Positions 25,146-32,792 of a stretch of 64,000 nt of DNA are shown here, piece by piece. The notes under the pieces are model-generated. The model worked only from the letters and a program-made list of their open reading frames with translations, did no database searches and was not told where the DNA came from. The stretch covers positions 717,331 to 781,330 of the forward strand of contig NZ_QVNQ01000004.1 of NCBI RefSeq assembly GCF_003432485.1, in the 5' to 3' direction. Numbering within the stretch: the first letter of the stretch is position 1; each line of letters opens with the position of its first letter. Both the position numbers and the translations under genes were made by a program. Origin of the DNA: Actinomadura spongiicola (GTDB lineage Bacteria > Actinomycetota > Actinomycetes > Streptosporangiales > Streptosporangiaceae).

Positions 25146-25997
25146 CTACTCGGCCAGCGCCAGGGAGAGCGCCTCGACGTAGCGGAGGGCGGCGAGGCGG
25201 GCCAGGGCCGGGTGGGCGCCCAGCGGGGCGGAGTACGGGCAGCCCACGGCGGCCGCGGCGGACGCGACGAGCGCCGTGTCCGGCTCCGGGCCGATCAGGT
25301 GCGGGGCCAGCGCGATGGACGTGGCGCCCGCCGCGCGGAGCTGCTCCGCCGCGGCCTTGACGGACGACTCGTCGTTCAGGGAGGCGGTGAACACCGGGGC
25401 GGCGAGCCGGGAGGCCAGCAGCACGCCGGTGACCTCGGCCTGCCGGACGGCGGTGACGTCGCCGGGGGTGGCGACGATGACACCGGACGCGGCGGTCACC
25501 ATCGTCATCATCCGGATGCGGTCGGCGCGGGCGAGGCCGGCGTCGGCGAGCCGGTCGTGGAGGGCCTCGGCGATGAACGGGTGCGGGCCGAGCGGCTCGG
25601 CGGCGACCGCCCGCGCCGGGGCGTTCATGACGATGGCGCGCAGGGCCGCGTCCAGGGCCGGGTCGGGACCGGTGGACAACGGGACGACCACCGCCGCGAG
25701 CTCGTCGTCCTCGCGGCGCATCCCGGCGAGGACCGTGTGCAGGTTCGCCTCGTCACCCTCCAGGAACCCGACCCGGGCGGGCTGACCGGTGTGCTCGATC
25801 TCGACGAGCCGCACGAGCTCGATGGCGAGATCGGTGCCGGGCCGCCGGGCGGAGCCGGGCACGGCCAGGACCAGGGTGGGCAGTCCGGGGGGCAGCAGGA
25901 ATGACTCGTCGCCGCGGTGCCGGCCGCCACGGGGGGCGCGGCGCCGCCGCGACGGCAGCGCGTCGGGTGCCTGGCTCTCGGAACTCACGGCGGGCAT
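25146..25997 (-). CDS. CbiX/SirB-like (sirohydrochlorin chelatase family) protein, probably not a chelatase
   Basis: This 283-residue two-lobed protein has the CbiX layout (TLVLAVPGSARRPGTDLAIE, LSTGPDPALDAALR, TSIALAPHLIGPEPD). The usual HGS metal-binding His at the first strand is replaced by Pro (VPGS), and the second-lobe G-x-H loop is also not evident. It may therefore have lost metal insertion. A basic N-terminal extension (SRRRRAPRGGRHRGD) precedes the fold. It has no cobalamin or siroheme neighbours. ATG 25997 is the likely start. Confidence 0.7.
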   Translation of the reverse strand: MPAVSSESQAPDALPSRRRRAPRGGRHRGDESFLLPPGLPTLVLAVPGSARRPGTDLAIELVRLVEIEHTGQPARVGFLEGDEANLHTVLAGMRREDDELAAVVVPLSTGPDPALDAALRAIVMNAPARAVAAEPLGPHPFIAEALHDRLADAGLARADRIRMMTMVTAASGVIVATPGDVTAVRQAEVTGVLLASRLAAPVFTASLNDESSVKAAAEQLRAAGATSIALAPHLIGPEPDTALVASAAAAVGCPYSAPLGAHPALARLAALRYVEALSLALAE

Positions 25998-26389
25998 CGT
26001 AACGTCCTCGCCCCGGACGCCCTCGGTCCAGGGTCTCGGTCTCCCGTCCCGGTCGCCGCCGTCGCCTGCGTGGGGGACGTGGTGGTCGCCTGTGTGAATC
26101 GTGCTCTCCTTCCCGTGCCGGCCGGAGGGCCGAGCAGTCGGTGAAGAACGAGAGTATGGCGCAATGGCGCGGGACAACAGTGCGAAATGATGTAAATTAT
26201 CCTGCTTTGCCGCAATCTCGTGGCCGTTGATTCGTTTATCCGGGCCCCGATGGTGCCGGGGGTGACCGTTTCGCGGCAGGCGGTGATGCCAGCCCGGAAC
26301 GCCCGCCCACGTAGTAGGCTCCGGCACGCCCCTTACTCCCACAGATCGGGAGGAAAACCCCGCATGCCCCGCCCCCGGAGGCCGAAGCC
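25998..26389. other. 392-bp divergent spacer before the conservon
   Basis: No gene except the 9-codon leader at its right end. It has an A+T-rich island around 26188-26216 that contrasts with its surroundings, and a -10-like TAGGCT at 26315-26320 about 50 nt before the leader ORF. Confidence 0.5.
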
Positions 26390-26393
26390 GTGA
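26364..26393 (+). CDS. Putative 9-residue leader peptide coupled to cvnA
   Basis: ATG 26364 follows GGGAGG at a 10-nt distance and reads MPRPRRPKP before TGA. The stop shares bases with the GTG start of the kinase (GTGA at 26390-26393). The reading is short, Pro/Arg-rich and could couple or tune translation of the operon. It may also be chance, since cvnA has its own GGAGG 8 nt upstream. Confidence 0.35.
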   Translation: MPRPRRPKP

Positions 26394-28948
26394 CGGTTCC
26401 TCGATTCTCCTCCATCCGGGCGAGGATCACGCTGTTGGTCCTCGTGCCGTTGCTGGCGCTGGCCTCGCTGTGGGTCTTCCTCACCGGCACGACCTACGGC
26501 GACGCGAACGAGCTCATCCAGAGCCGGAAGTTCCAGCAGGAGACCCTGCTGCCGATGCAACGGCTCGTCCACGGACTGCAGAAGGAGCGGCGCCTGTCGA
26601 TGGCCGAGCTCGTCGGCGGACGGCTCGCGGCCTCGGGAGCGATGCGGGAGCAGCGACGGGCGACCGACAAGGCGGCGGCGGACGTCCGCGCGGGCAGCGG
26701 CGACGAGGGCCTGCGCGACGCGCTCCCGCCCCAGACCGTCCGGCGGGTGGACGCGCTCGTCCGGGGCCTCGACACGCTCCAGACGATCCGCCGGAACGTG
26801 GACCAGCGGACCGCCGACCGCGGCCAGATCCTCCGCGACTACAACACCCTCATCGACACGAGCTTCGCCGTCCACGGCGCGACCGCGCCCGGGGACGGCT
26901 CCATCACCGCGCACTCCCGGACCCTCACCGAGATCGGCCGGGCCCGCGAGTTCATGGCCCGCGAGGACGCGCTGCTGACCGGCGCGCTCGCCGCCGGGCG
27001 CGTCAACACGGCCGAGCGCGGCCTGTTCGCGCAGCTCGTCGGGGCCCAGCGGATGCTGTTCACCGACGCCGCGGCGAACCTGCCGGACCTCGACCGCGCC
27101 CGCTACGACGAGCTCATGGGGTCGGCGCGGTTCGTCCAGCTCCGGGAGCTGGAGGACCAGGTCGTCCGCGGCGCCGAGCCGCCCGCGACCGCCGAGTCGC
27201 GCAGGACCCGCGCGGCTCCCCGCGCCGGGCAGGCCACCGCGCCGGCCAGGGCGCGCACCGAGGTCATCGACCCCGCCACCTGGCGGTCGGTGTTCGACAC
27301 CGCCAACGCCGACCTGTACGCCCTGGAAATCAAGGTCCTCGACGACGTCACCGAGCACGCCAGGGAGAACGCGGTCGACGCGTTCCTGCGGCTCGGCCTC
27401 ACCGGCGGCCTCGGGCTGGTCGCCATCATCGTGTCGGCGCTGCTCGCGGTCCGCGTCTCGCGGCGGCTGCTGCGCGAGTGCCGGACCCTCGCCTCCGGCG
27501 TCGTGGCCTTCACCCACGAGCGGCTCCCGAAACTGGCCGAGCAGATCCGCGCCGGGCGCGCCCCCGAACCGGAACCGGCGCCGGACGTCGCCTACCGCAT
27601 CGACGAGATCCGCCAGATCGCCGAGTCGTTCGACCGGGCCCGCGCCGCCGTGCTGCTGGCCGCCGAGGGCGAGGTCGCGGCCCGGCGCGGCATCAGCGAG
27701 GTCTTCGTCAACCTCGCGCGCCGCAACCAGGCGCTGCTGCACCGCCAGCTCAGCCTGCTCGACACGATGGAGCGCCGCACCGAGGACCCGTCCGAGCTGT
27801 CGGACCTGTTCCGCCTCGACCACCTCGCGACCCGGATGCGCCGGCACGCCGAGGGCCTGGTCATCCTGGCGGGACGGACGGCGGGGCGCGGCTGGCGCCG
27901 TCCCGTGCCGCTGGTGGACGTGGTGCGCGGCGCGGTCGCCGAGGTCGAGGACTATCCACGCGTCCAGGTGCAGCCGCTGCCGCGGGTCGCGCTGCTCGGC
28001 TCCGCGGTCGCCGACGTCATCCACCTGCTCGCTGAGGTGGTGGAGAACGCCACGACGTTCTCGCCGCCGCAGTCGCCGGTGCGGGTCAGCGGCCAGGCCG
28101 TCGCCAACGGGTTCGCGATCGAGGTCGAGGACCGCGGTCTCGGCATGACCGAGGAGGCGATGCGCGTCGCGAACGAGCGGCTCGCCCGCCCGCCGGAGTT
28201 CGACCCGTCCGACACCGCCCAGCTCGGGCTGTTCGTCGTGGCGCGGCTGGCGGAACGGCACTCGATCACGGTGACGCTCCGGCCGTCCCCCTACGGCGGG
28301 ACGACCGCCGTCGCGCTGATCCCCGGCACGATCGTCGTGGAGAACGCCGACGAGCCCCCGCGCCGGGCGACCGGGCCGATCCAGACGGTGCAGGGCCCGC
28401 CCGCCGCCTCCGGCGGCGCCGAGACCGGCGGCGTCGTCCGGCTGGTCGCCGAGGCCCCGGCCGAGGAGGCGTCCAGGGAGACGGCCAAGGAGACGACCCA
28501 GGCCGGACCCGAGACCCCGCCCCCGCCCGCGACGCCGCTGAAGAAGGGCGAACTGCCCAAGCGGCGGCGGCAACAGCATCTGGCTCCCCAACTGAAGCAG
28601 CGGGTGGACGCGCGCCTGGCCGCGCAGGGCCGCCAGGCCCCGCCCGAACCGGCCGGGACGATGCCGCTGTCCGCGCCCGTCCCGGCGGACGCCGCCCCGG
28701 CCCCCGGGAAGGACCGGGCCGAGGAGGGCGGGGAGCGCTCGCCCGAGGCGATGCGGTCGATGCTGTCCGCCATGCAGCGCGGCTGGGAACGCGGCCGGCA
28801 GGACGCGGAGGGCGCCGAGGCGCCGACCGCACCGAAACCACCCGCCAAGCGGCCGAGACCATCCGCCAGGAAGGCGAGACCACCCGCCAGGAAGCCGAAA
28901 CCCCAGGCCGCTCCGAAACCAGGTGACCAGGAGGGCGACACCCGATGA
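26390..28948 (+). CDS. cvnA: Conservon sensor histidine kinase (nitrate/nitrite-sensing-type, CvnA)
   Basis: This is an 852-residue membrane kinase. It has an N-terminal helix (ITLLVLVPLLALASLWVFLT), an extracytoplasmic all-helical NIT-type sensor (about 35-320), a second helix (LGLTGGLGLVAIIVSALLAV) and a HAMP-like linker. A DHp-like region (NLARRNQALLHRQLSLLDTM) leads to a HATPase with EVVENATTFSPP and VEDRGLGM. The last 180 residues are Pro/Ala/Lys-rich and disordered. In Streptomyces conservons CvnA is the membrane sensor that gathers CvnB-D. It overlaps cvnB by ATGA. Confidence 0.9.
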   Translation: MTVPRFSSIRARITLLVLVPLLALASLWVFLTGTTYGDANELIQSRKFQQETLLPMQRLVHGLQKERRLSMAELVGGRLAASGAMREQRRATDKAAADVRAGSGDEGLRDALPPQTVRRVDALVRGLDTLQTIRRNVDQRTADRGQILRDYNTLIDTSFAVHGATAPGDGSITAHSRTLTEIGRAREFMAREDALLTGALAAGRVNTAERGLFAQLVGAQRMLFTDAAANLPDLDRARYDELMGSARFVQLRELEDQVVRGAEPPATAESRRTRAAPRAGQATAPARARTEVIDPATWRSVFDTANADLYALEIKVLDDVTEHARENAVDAFLRLGLTGGLGLVAIIVSALLAVRVSRRLLRECRTLASGVVAFTHERLPKLAEQIRAGRAPEPEPAPDVAYRIDEIRQIAESFDRARAAVLLAAEGEVAARRGISEVFVNLARRNQALLHRQLSLLDTMERRTEDPSELSDLFRLDHLATRMRRHAEGLVILAGRTAGRGWRRPVPLVDVVRGAVAEVEDYPRVQVQPLPRVALLGSAVADVIHLLAEVVENATTFSPPQSPVRVSGQAVANGFAIEVEDRGLGMTEEAMRVANERLARPPEFDPSDTAQLGLFVVARLAERHSITVTLRPSPYGGTTAVALIPGTIVVENADEPPRRATGPIQTVQGPPAASGGAETGGVVRLVAEAPAEEASRETAKETTQAGPETPPPPATPLKKGELPKRRRQQHLAPQLKQRVDARLAAQGRQAPPEPAGTMPLSAPVPADAAPAPGKDRAEEGGERSPEAMRSMLSAMQRGWERGRQDAEGAEAPTAPKPPAKRPRPSARKARPPARKPKPQAAPKPGDQEGDTR

Positions 28949-29385
28949 CACAGGCCCAGCAGTCCGGTGCGGAGACCCCGGGCGGAGCCGGAGGCGAGCT
29001 GGACTGGCTGCTCGACAGCCTCGTCCAGAAGGTCGCCCCGGTGCAGAACGCCGTGGTGCTGTCGAGCGACGGCCTGCGGATGGCGGCCTCCAGCGGAATG
29101 TCCCGTGAGGAGTCCGAGCATCTGTCCGCCGTGGCCGCCAGCTTCCAGAGCCTCGCGAAGGGGGCCGGGGAGGCGTTCGGCGGCGGGCCCGTCCGGCAGA
29201 CGATCGTGGAGATGGAGTCGGCGTTCCTGTTCGTGACCGCCGCCGGGCAGGGCGCGTGCCTGGCCGTCCTCGCCGACGCCGACGCCGATCTCGGGATCAT
29301 CGCCTACGAGATGGCGATGCTCGTCACCCGCGTCGGACGGCACCTGTCGGCCGACCCGCGGGCCGCGGCCGGGACGGGCGGTTGA
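28945..29385 (+). CDS. cvnB: Roadblock/LC7 domain protein (CvnB)
   Basis: This 146-residue protein has a roadblock fold: LDWLLDSLVQKVAPVQNAVV, SSDGLRMAASSGMSREESEH, AAGQGACLAVLADADADLGI. By analogy with MglB it probably acts as a GTPase-activating or scaffold partner of the CvnD GTPase. It begins inside the stop of cvnA. Confidence 0.93.
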   Translation: MTQAQQSGAETPGGAGGELDWLLDSLVQKVAPVQNAVVLSSDGLRMAASSGMSREESEHLSAVAASFQSLAKGAGEAFGGGPVRQTIVEMESAFLFVTAAGQGACLAVLADADADLGIIAYEMAMLVTRVGRHLSADPRAAAGTGG

Positions 29386-29389
29386 CGTC

Positions 29390-29779
29390 ATGGGGGACGG
29401 CACCTGGTACGAAGACGATGACGCGGCGGGACCGGTCGTCCGCCCGTACGCGCTCACCGGAGGCCGCACGCGCTACGAGGGCGCGGATCTCGACCTCGTC
29501 GCGCTGATCGCCGCAGTGGACCCCCCGGAGTCCGAACAGGACTCCGCCGCGGCGTCGCCGCTGGCACCCGAACATCATATGATCTTGGAACTTTGCCGCA
29601 CACCGCTGTCGGTCGCCGAGATAGCGTCGGATCTGGAACTCCCCCTCGGGGTCGTCCGTGTCCTGCTCGGCGACTTGCTCGACCGCTCGCTGCTACAGGT
29701 CCGGCGTCCCGCGCCGGTGGCGCAGTTCCCCAGCGAGCGCGTACTCAAGGAAGTGATCGATGGAATCCGTGCGCTCTGA
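29390..29779 (+). CDS. cvnC: DUF742 protein (CvnC)
   Basis: This 129-residue protein has the DUF742 pattern: VVRPYALTGGRTRYEGADLD, PEHHMILELCRTPLSVAEIA, then a winged-helix-like LELPLGVVRVLLGDLLDRSL and ERVLKEVIDGIRAL. It is the third conservon component, possibly a helix-turn-helix adaptor. It starts 4 bp after cvnB with no strong ribosome site and overlaps cvnD by 20 bp, so translation is coupled. Confidence 0.93.
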   Translation: MGDGTWYEDDDAAGPVVRPYALTGGRTRYEGADLDLVALIAAVDPPESEQDSAAASPLAPEHHMILELCRTPLSVAEIASDLELPLGVVRVLLGDLLDRSLLQVRRPAPVAQFPSERVLKEVIDGIRAL

Positions 29780-30368
29780 CGCGGCCGCCGCCCAGGGTGA
29801 GTCCGCGCTGACGGTGAAGATCCTCGTGGCCGGTGGTTTCGGCGTCGGCAAGACCACCCTGGTCAGCGCGGTCAGCGAGATCCGCCCGCTGCGCACCGAG
29901 GAGGCCCTGACCGAGAAGAGCATCGGGATCGACGACACCAGCGCGGTCGCGGGCAAGACGACGACGACCGTGGCGATGGACTTCGGGCGGATCACCCTGC
30001 CCAACGGCCTCGTCCTGTTCGTGTTCGGCACGCCCGGTCAGGACCGCTTCTGGTTCATGTGGGACGAGTTGGCCAAGGGAGCGCTCGGCGCCGTCGTCCT
30101 CGTGGACACCCGGCGGCTCGCCGACTGCTTCGCCTCGGTGGACTACTTCGAACGGCGCGGCCTCCCGTTCATCGTCGGCGTGAACCGGTTCGACGGGGCC
30201 GGCCGGCACTCGCCCGAGCAGGTCCGCGACGCGCTCGACCTGTCCCCCGACATTCCGGTGATCTCCTGCGACGTGCGCGACCGGGAGGACGCCAAGCAGG
30301 TGCTCATCACGCTGATCGAGCACATCATGCGGACGATGAGCGGCCCCCAGGCGACGGTCAGCTACTGA
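29760..30368 (+). CDS. cvnD: Conservon small GTPase (CvnD)
   Basis: This 202-residue Ras/MglA-like GTP-binding protein has P-loop GGFGVGKTTL, switch region TTTTVAMDFGRITL, GTPGQDRFWFMWDELAKGAL, and the guanine-specificity motif VNRFD in place of NKxD. It is the output switch of the conservon; in Streptomyces these GTPases affect development and antibiotic production. It is the last gene of the four-gene operon and ends at a bidirectional hairpin. Confidence 0.93.
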   Translation: MESVRSDAAAAQGESALTVKILVAGGFGVGKTTLVSAVSEIRPLRTEEALTEKSIGIDDTSAVAGKTTTTVAMDFGRITLPNGLVLFVFGTPGQDRFWFMWDELAKGALGAVVLVDTRRLADCFASVDYFERRGLPFIVGVNRFDGAGRHSPEQVRDALDLSPDIPVISCDVRDREDAKQVLITLIEHIMRTMSGPQATVSY

Positions 30369-30375
30369 CGGTCTT

Positions 30376-30398
30376 GCTGACGGGCAGCGCCGGTCAGC
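30376..30398. terminator. Hairpin between cvnD and the convergent cupin gene
   Basis: GCTGACGGGC-AGC-GCCGGTCAGC gives a 10-bp stem with one mismatched pair. It starts 8 nt after the cvnD stop and overlaps the cupin stop codon, so it could serve both genes. Confidence 0.55.
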
Positions 30399-31095
30399 CG
30401 CCGAGCGCCCGGAAGTCGGCGAAGTCGAATCCGGGTGAGACGACGCAGCTGACCAGCACTTCCGTAGGCCCGGCGGGGCGCGCGGACTGCCAGGTCCCGG
30501 GCGGAACGACGGCCTGCGGCGCCTGCCCGCCGAGCACGTCCGGACCCAGGGTGACCGGGTCAGGCGTCTCGGTGGGCCGTTCGCCGTCGCCGCCGAGGAA
30601 CAGCGTCAGCGGGCCGCCCGAGTGCCACAGCCACACCTCGGCGGACCGGACGGTGTGCCACATCGACTCCTCGCCCGGCGGCAGCAGGAAGTAGATGCCG
30701 GTGGCGGACGCCCGCTCGCCCGGGTAGCCGTCCGGCGTGAAGGTCACCTCCGACCGCCACGTCTCCCGGAACCATCCGCCCTCCGGGTGCGGCAGCAGGT
30801 CCAGCGCCTCGGCCGTCGCCGGACGGTCGAGGAGCGCCACATGCCGGCCGTCGGGCCCGCGACGCGCGTACCGGACGCGGGACGCCGCCGTCCTGTCGAT
30901 CACCCCGCGCGGCGGCATCGCGCCGGGCTCGGGGTCGAGCGTGACCGCGACGACCTGCCCGTCCGCGAACACGTCGTCGGCCACGGCCAGCGCCCCGCCG
31001 TCGTCGGCGGGCGCCCACACCGCCCCCGCCTCGGACAACACGAATCGAGGCCCCCGCTGCCCCCGCCACCCCTCAACCGTCATCAACAACATCAC
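30394..31095 (-). CDS. Cupin (DUF985) family protein with an N-terminal extension
   Basis: This 233-residue protein has an N-terminal DUF985-unrelated segment (about 1-90), followed by a DUF985 cupin domain: LLPHPEGGWFRETWRSEV, IYFLLPPGEESMWHTVRSAE, VWLWHSGGPLTLFL, and VPPGTWQSARP with VVSPGFDFADFRALG. The His/Glu/His set fits metal or sugar binding in the cupin barrel, but the substrate is unknown. The GTG start is exactly 6 nt after a TAGGCT -10 box, so the mRNA is probably leaderless; an ATG follows immediately. Confidence 0.82.
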   Translation of the reverse strand: MMLLMTVEGWRGQRGPRFVLSEAGAVWAPADDGGALAVADDVFADGQVVAVTLDPEPGAMPPRGVIDRTAASRVRYARRGPDGRHVALLDRPATAEALDLLPHPEGGWFRETWRSEVTFTPDGYPGERASATGIYFLLPPGEESMWHTVRSAEVWLWHSGGPLTLFLGGDGERPTETPDPVTLGPDVLGGQAPQAVVPPGTWQSARPAGPTEVLVSCVVSPGFDFADFRALGG

Positions 31096-31101
31096 CCCCC
31101 G

Positions 31102-31107
31102 AGCCTA
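31102..31107 (-). promoter_or_regulatory. -10 box (TAGGCT) of the leaderless cupin gene
   Basis: On the minus strand TAGGCT is followed by CGGGGG and GTG 31095. There is no room for a leader with a ribosome site. Confidence 0.5.
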
Positions 31108-31140
31108 GATCGTGTTCGAAGCGGGGACCCCAGCCAGCAC

Positions 31141-31272
31141 GCGAACGCGTGACCCGCCCGGCGCAGCGACGCCGAAGGCGAGTGGAGCCGGGCGGATCGC
31201 GAAGCGATGCCGCGTTCGCCCAGGGACGGTCACGTAGCGAGCCGCCAGGCGAGCGAAGTGGGCCGTTCCTGC
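31141..31272. repeat. Intergenic repeat family 2, copy C
   Basis: This 132-bp element aligns without gaps to copy D (35574-35705) with about 16 differences, mostly transitions. GCGAACGCG (31141-31149) pairs with CGCGTTCGC (31211-31219), and CCGCCCGG pairs with CCGGGCGG inside it, giving a long fold-back. The core AGCGAGCCGCCAGGCGAGC-GAAG is at 31236-31258. A degenerate third motif copy follows at about 31282-31315. It lies upstream of the cupin promoter and downstream of the Uma2 gene. Confidence 0.8.
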
Positions 31273-31325
31273 AAACAACACAGCCGCAATGCGAGCGCAG
31301 TGGGCCGGGCCTGCAATGAATGCAT

Positions 31326-31910
31326 TCAGTCCATTTCGGAGAGGCGCGCCGGGTCGAACGTCATGGGGTAGGGGTGGTTCAGGGTGACGGTTTCGCCGGA
31401 GCGGGCCCTGCCGGTGACCTCGTAGCGGCCGTCGACGAGTTCGAGGAGCGTGATCGTGGGGCGCGGCTCCAGGTCGACGAGCCAGTAGTGGGGGATTCCG
31501 GTGGCGGCGTACTCGTCGACTTTGCGGACGCGGTCGATCTGCTCGCTGACCGTGCGGGGCGTGACGATCTCGGCGACCAGGATGAGGTCGGGACCGTAGT
31601 AGGTGCGGGTCCGGCGTTCCAGGGCGGCGCGGGCGGTGTCGCGGCTCACGGCGAAGACGTCTGGTTTGCGGACGCCCGCGGGGGTGGTGACGTCCTGCGG
31701 GGCGCCGGCGACGTGGACGTCGGCGTTCGCGTGGCTGGCCGCTTCCTTGAGGACGGCTTTCAACTGGTCCGCCGCGTGGTCGTGCCACAGGTCGCCCGGG
31801 AGTTCGTTCAGCCAGCCGTCGGCGAGTTCGTAGCGGCGGCCCTCCTCCGGGAGCGCGTCCAGGTCGTACAGGGTGTACGGACCGTGCGCGCGACCGGACG
31901 TCCCGCCCAT
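31326..31910 (-). CDS. Uma2 family (DUF820) endonuclease-like protein
   Basis: This is a complete 194-residue member of the family. It has LPEEGRRYELADGWLNELP (the E/D of the fold), VRKPDVFAVSRDT, DLILVAEIVTPRTVSEQIDR (the central acidic strand) and KVDEYAATGIPHYWLVDLEP. These are the residues expected of a PD-(D/E)XK-like site, though activity is inferred. It starts at ATG 31910 with a GAGGGGGG site. It sits next to repeat copy C. Families of such genes are scattered in actinobacterial genomes; another lies at the left edge. Confidence 0.9.
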   Translation of the reverse strand: MGGTSGRAHGPYTLYDLDALPEEGRRYELADGWLNELPGDLWHDHAADQLKAVLKEAASHANADVHVAGAPQDVTTPAGVRKPDVFAVSRDTARAALERRTRTYYGPDLILVAEIVTPRTVSEQIDRVRKVDEYAATGIPHYWLVDLEPRPTITLLELVDGRYEVTGRARSGETVTLNHPYPMTFDPARLSEMD

Positions 31911-32117
31911 GAATTCGTCCCCCCTCGCTCCTGGGCCGTTTCCGAATCTAGCGGACGGACGTCCGAGGGCCGCGCATTCATGATCGCGCGTCGGATGCGG
32001 TCAATATCTCGAATACCGAGCGGAAACTGGTTACGATACATCTCGACTGTTCGTCGGCCTTGACCCTCCCGTCGGTGGAGGGCCGATCCTGCGGAGGCAC
32101 CCGAAGGGAGAGATGCG

Positions 32118-32681
32118 ATGAGCGCCGAGCGGCACCCCCCGGCCGTGCGGGCCTCGGATCGCGATCGCGACGAGATGCTCGTCCGGCTGCACACGGCCTT
32201 CGCGGAAGGGCGGCTGGACGAGGCGGAGCTGGACGAGCGCATGGACCTGGTGCTCGCGGCCCGCACGCACGGGGAGCTCGGCGCCGTGGCCGCCGACCTG
32301 CCGTCCGGCAGGGGCGAGGTCGTCGTGGGGAGTGCCGAGCGGGGCCCGGTGGGGCGCTTCCAGGTCGCGTACAAGAGCTCCATCAGGCGGGCCGGGCGCT
32401 GGCGGCCGCCCGAACGGTTCACGGTCGCGGTGTACAAGGGCACCGGCCTGCTGGACCTGCGCGCCGCCGAGCTGGACGCCCGTGTCACGACGCTGCGGGT
32501 GCTGGCCTACAAGTCCACGGTCGAGATCATCGTCCCGCCGGGTGTGCGCGTGGAGACGGACGGTGTGGGGGTGTCCGCCGAGGTCCACGGCGATCCGCCC
32601 GCCGGCTCACCGGTCATCCATATCCGGGGTTACGGCTACAAGGGATCGATCGAAGCGAAAGATCGTATACGCCGCCCTTGA
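32118..32681 (+). CDS. DUF1707 domain protein with a LiaF-like C-terminal half
   Basis: This 187-residue protein has DUF1707 at residues 8-66 (VRASDRDRDEMLVRLHTAFA, EGRLDEAELDERMDLVLAAR, THGELGAVAADLP). A beta-rich C-terminal part follows (FTVAVYKGTGLLDLRAAELD, VEIIVPPGVRVETDGVGVSA, PVIHIRGYGYKGSIEAK), resembling the cell-wall-active-antibiotic response domain. There is no membrane segment. Its role is unknown; the family is often linked to envelope stress. Confidence 0.87.
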   Translation: MSAERHPPAVRASDRDRDEMLVRLHTAFAEGRLDEAELDERMDLVLAARTHGELGAVAADLPSGRGEVVVGSAERGPVGRFQVAYKSSIRRAGRWRPPERFTVAVYKGTGLLDLRAAELDARVTTLRVLAYKSTVEIIVPPGVRVETDGVGVSAEVHGDPPAGSPVIHIRGYGYKGSIEAKDRIRRP

Positions 32682-32792
32682 AGTGATAGAACGCTCCAGC
32701 GGCCCCATTGGCCGCCGTTCACGTCGATGTCCGTACATGGATGAGCGTGGCGCGATTTGATGGTGGTCCGAGCGGACCGTGAAGGAGCGCGT

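Noticed and set aside
26333..28951. 872-codon minus-strand frame opposite cvnA
   Set aside because: It is a shadow of cvnA; the plus strand has the kinase motifs and the conservon context.
31105..31788. Arg/Pro-rich minus-strand frame over the Uma2 gene and repeat C
   Set aside because: It is an off-frame reading of the Uma2 gene extended through the repeat; no family resemblance.
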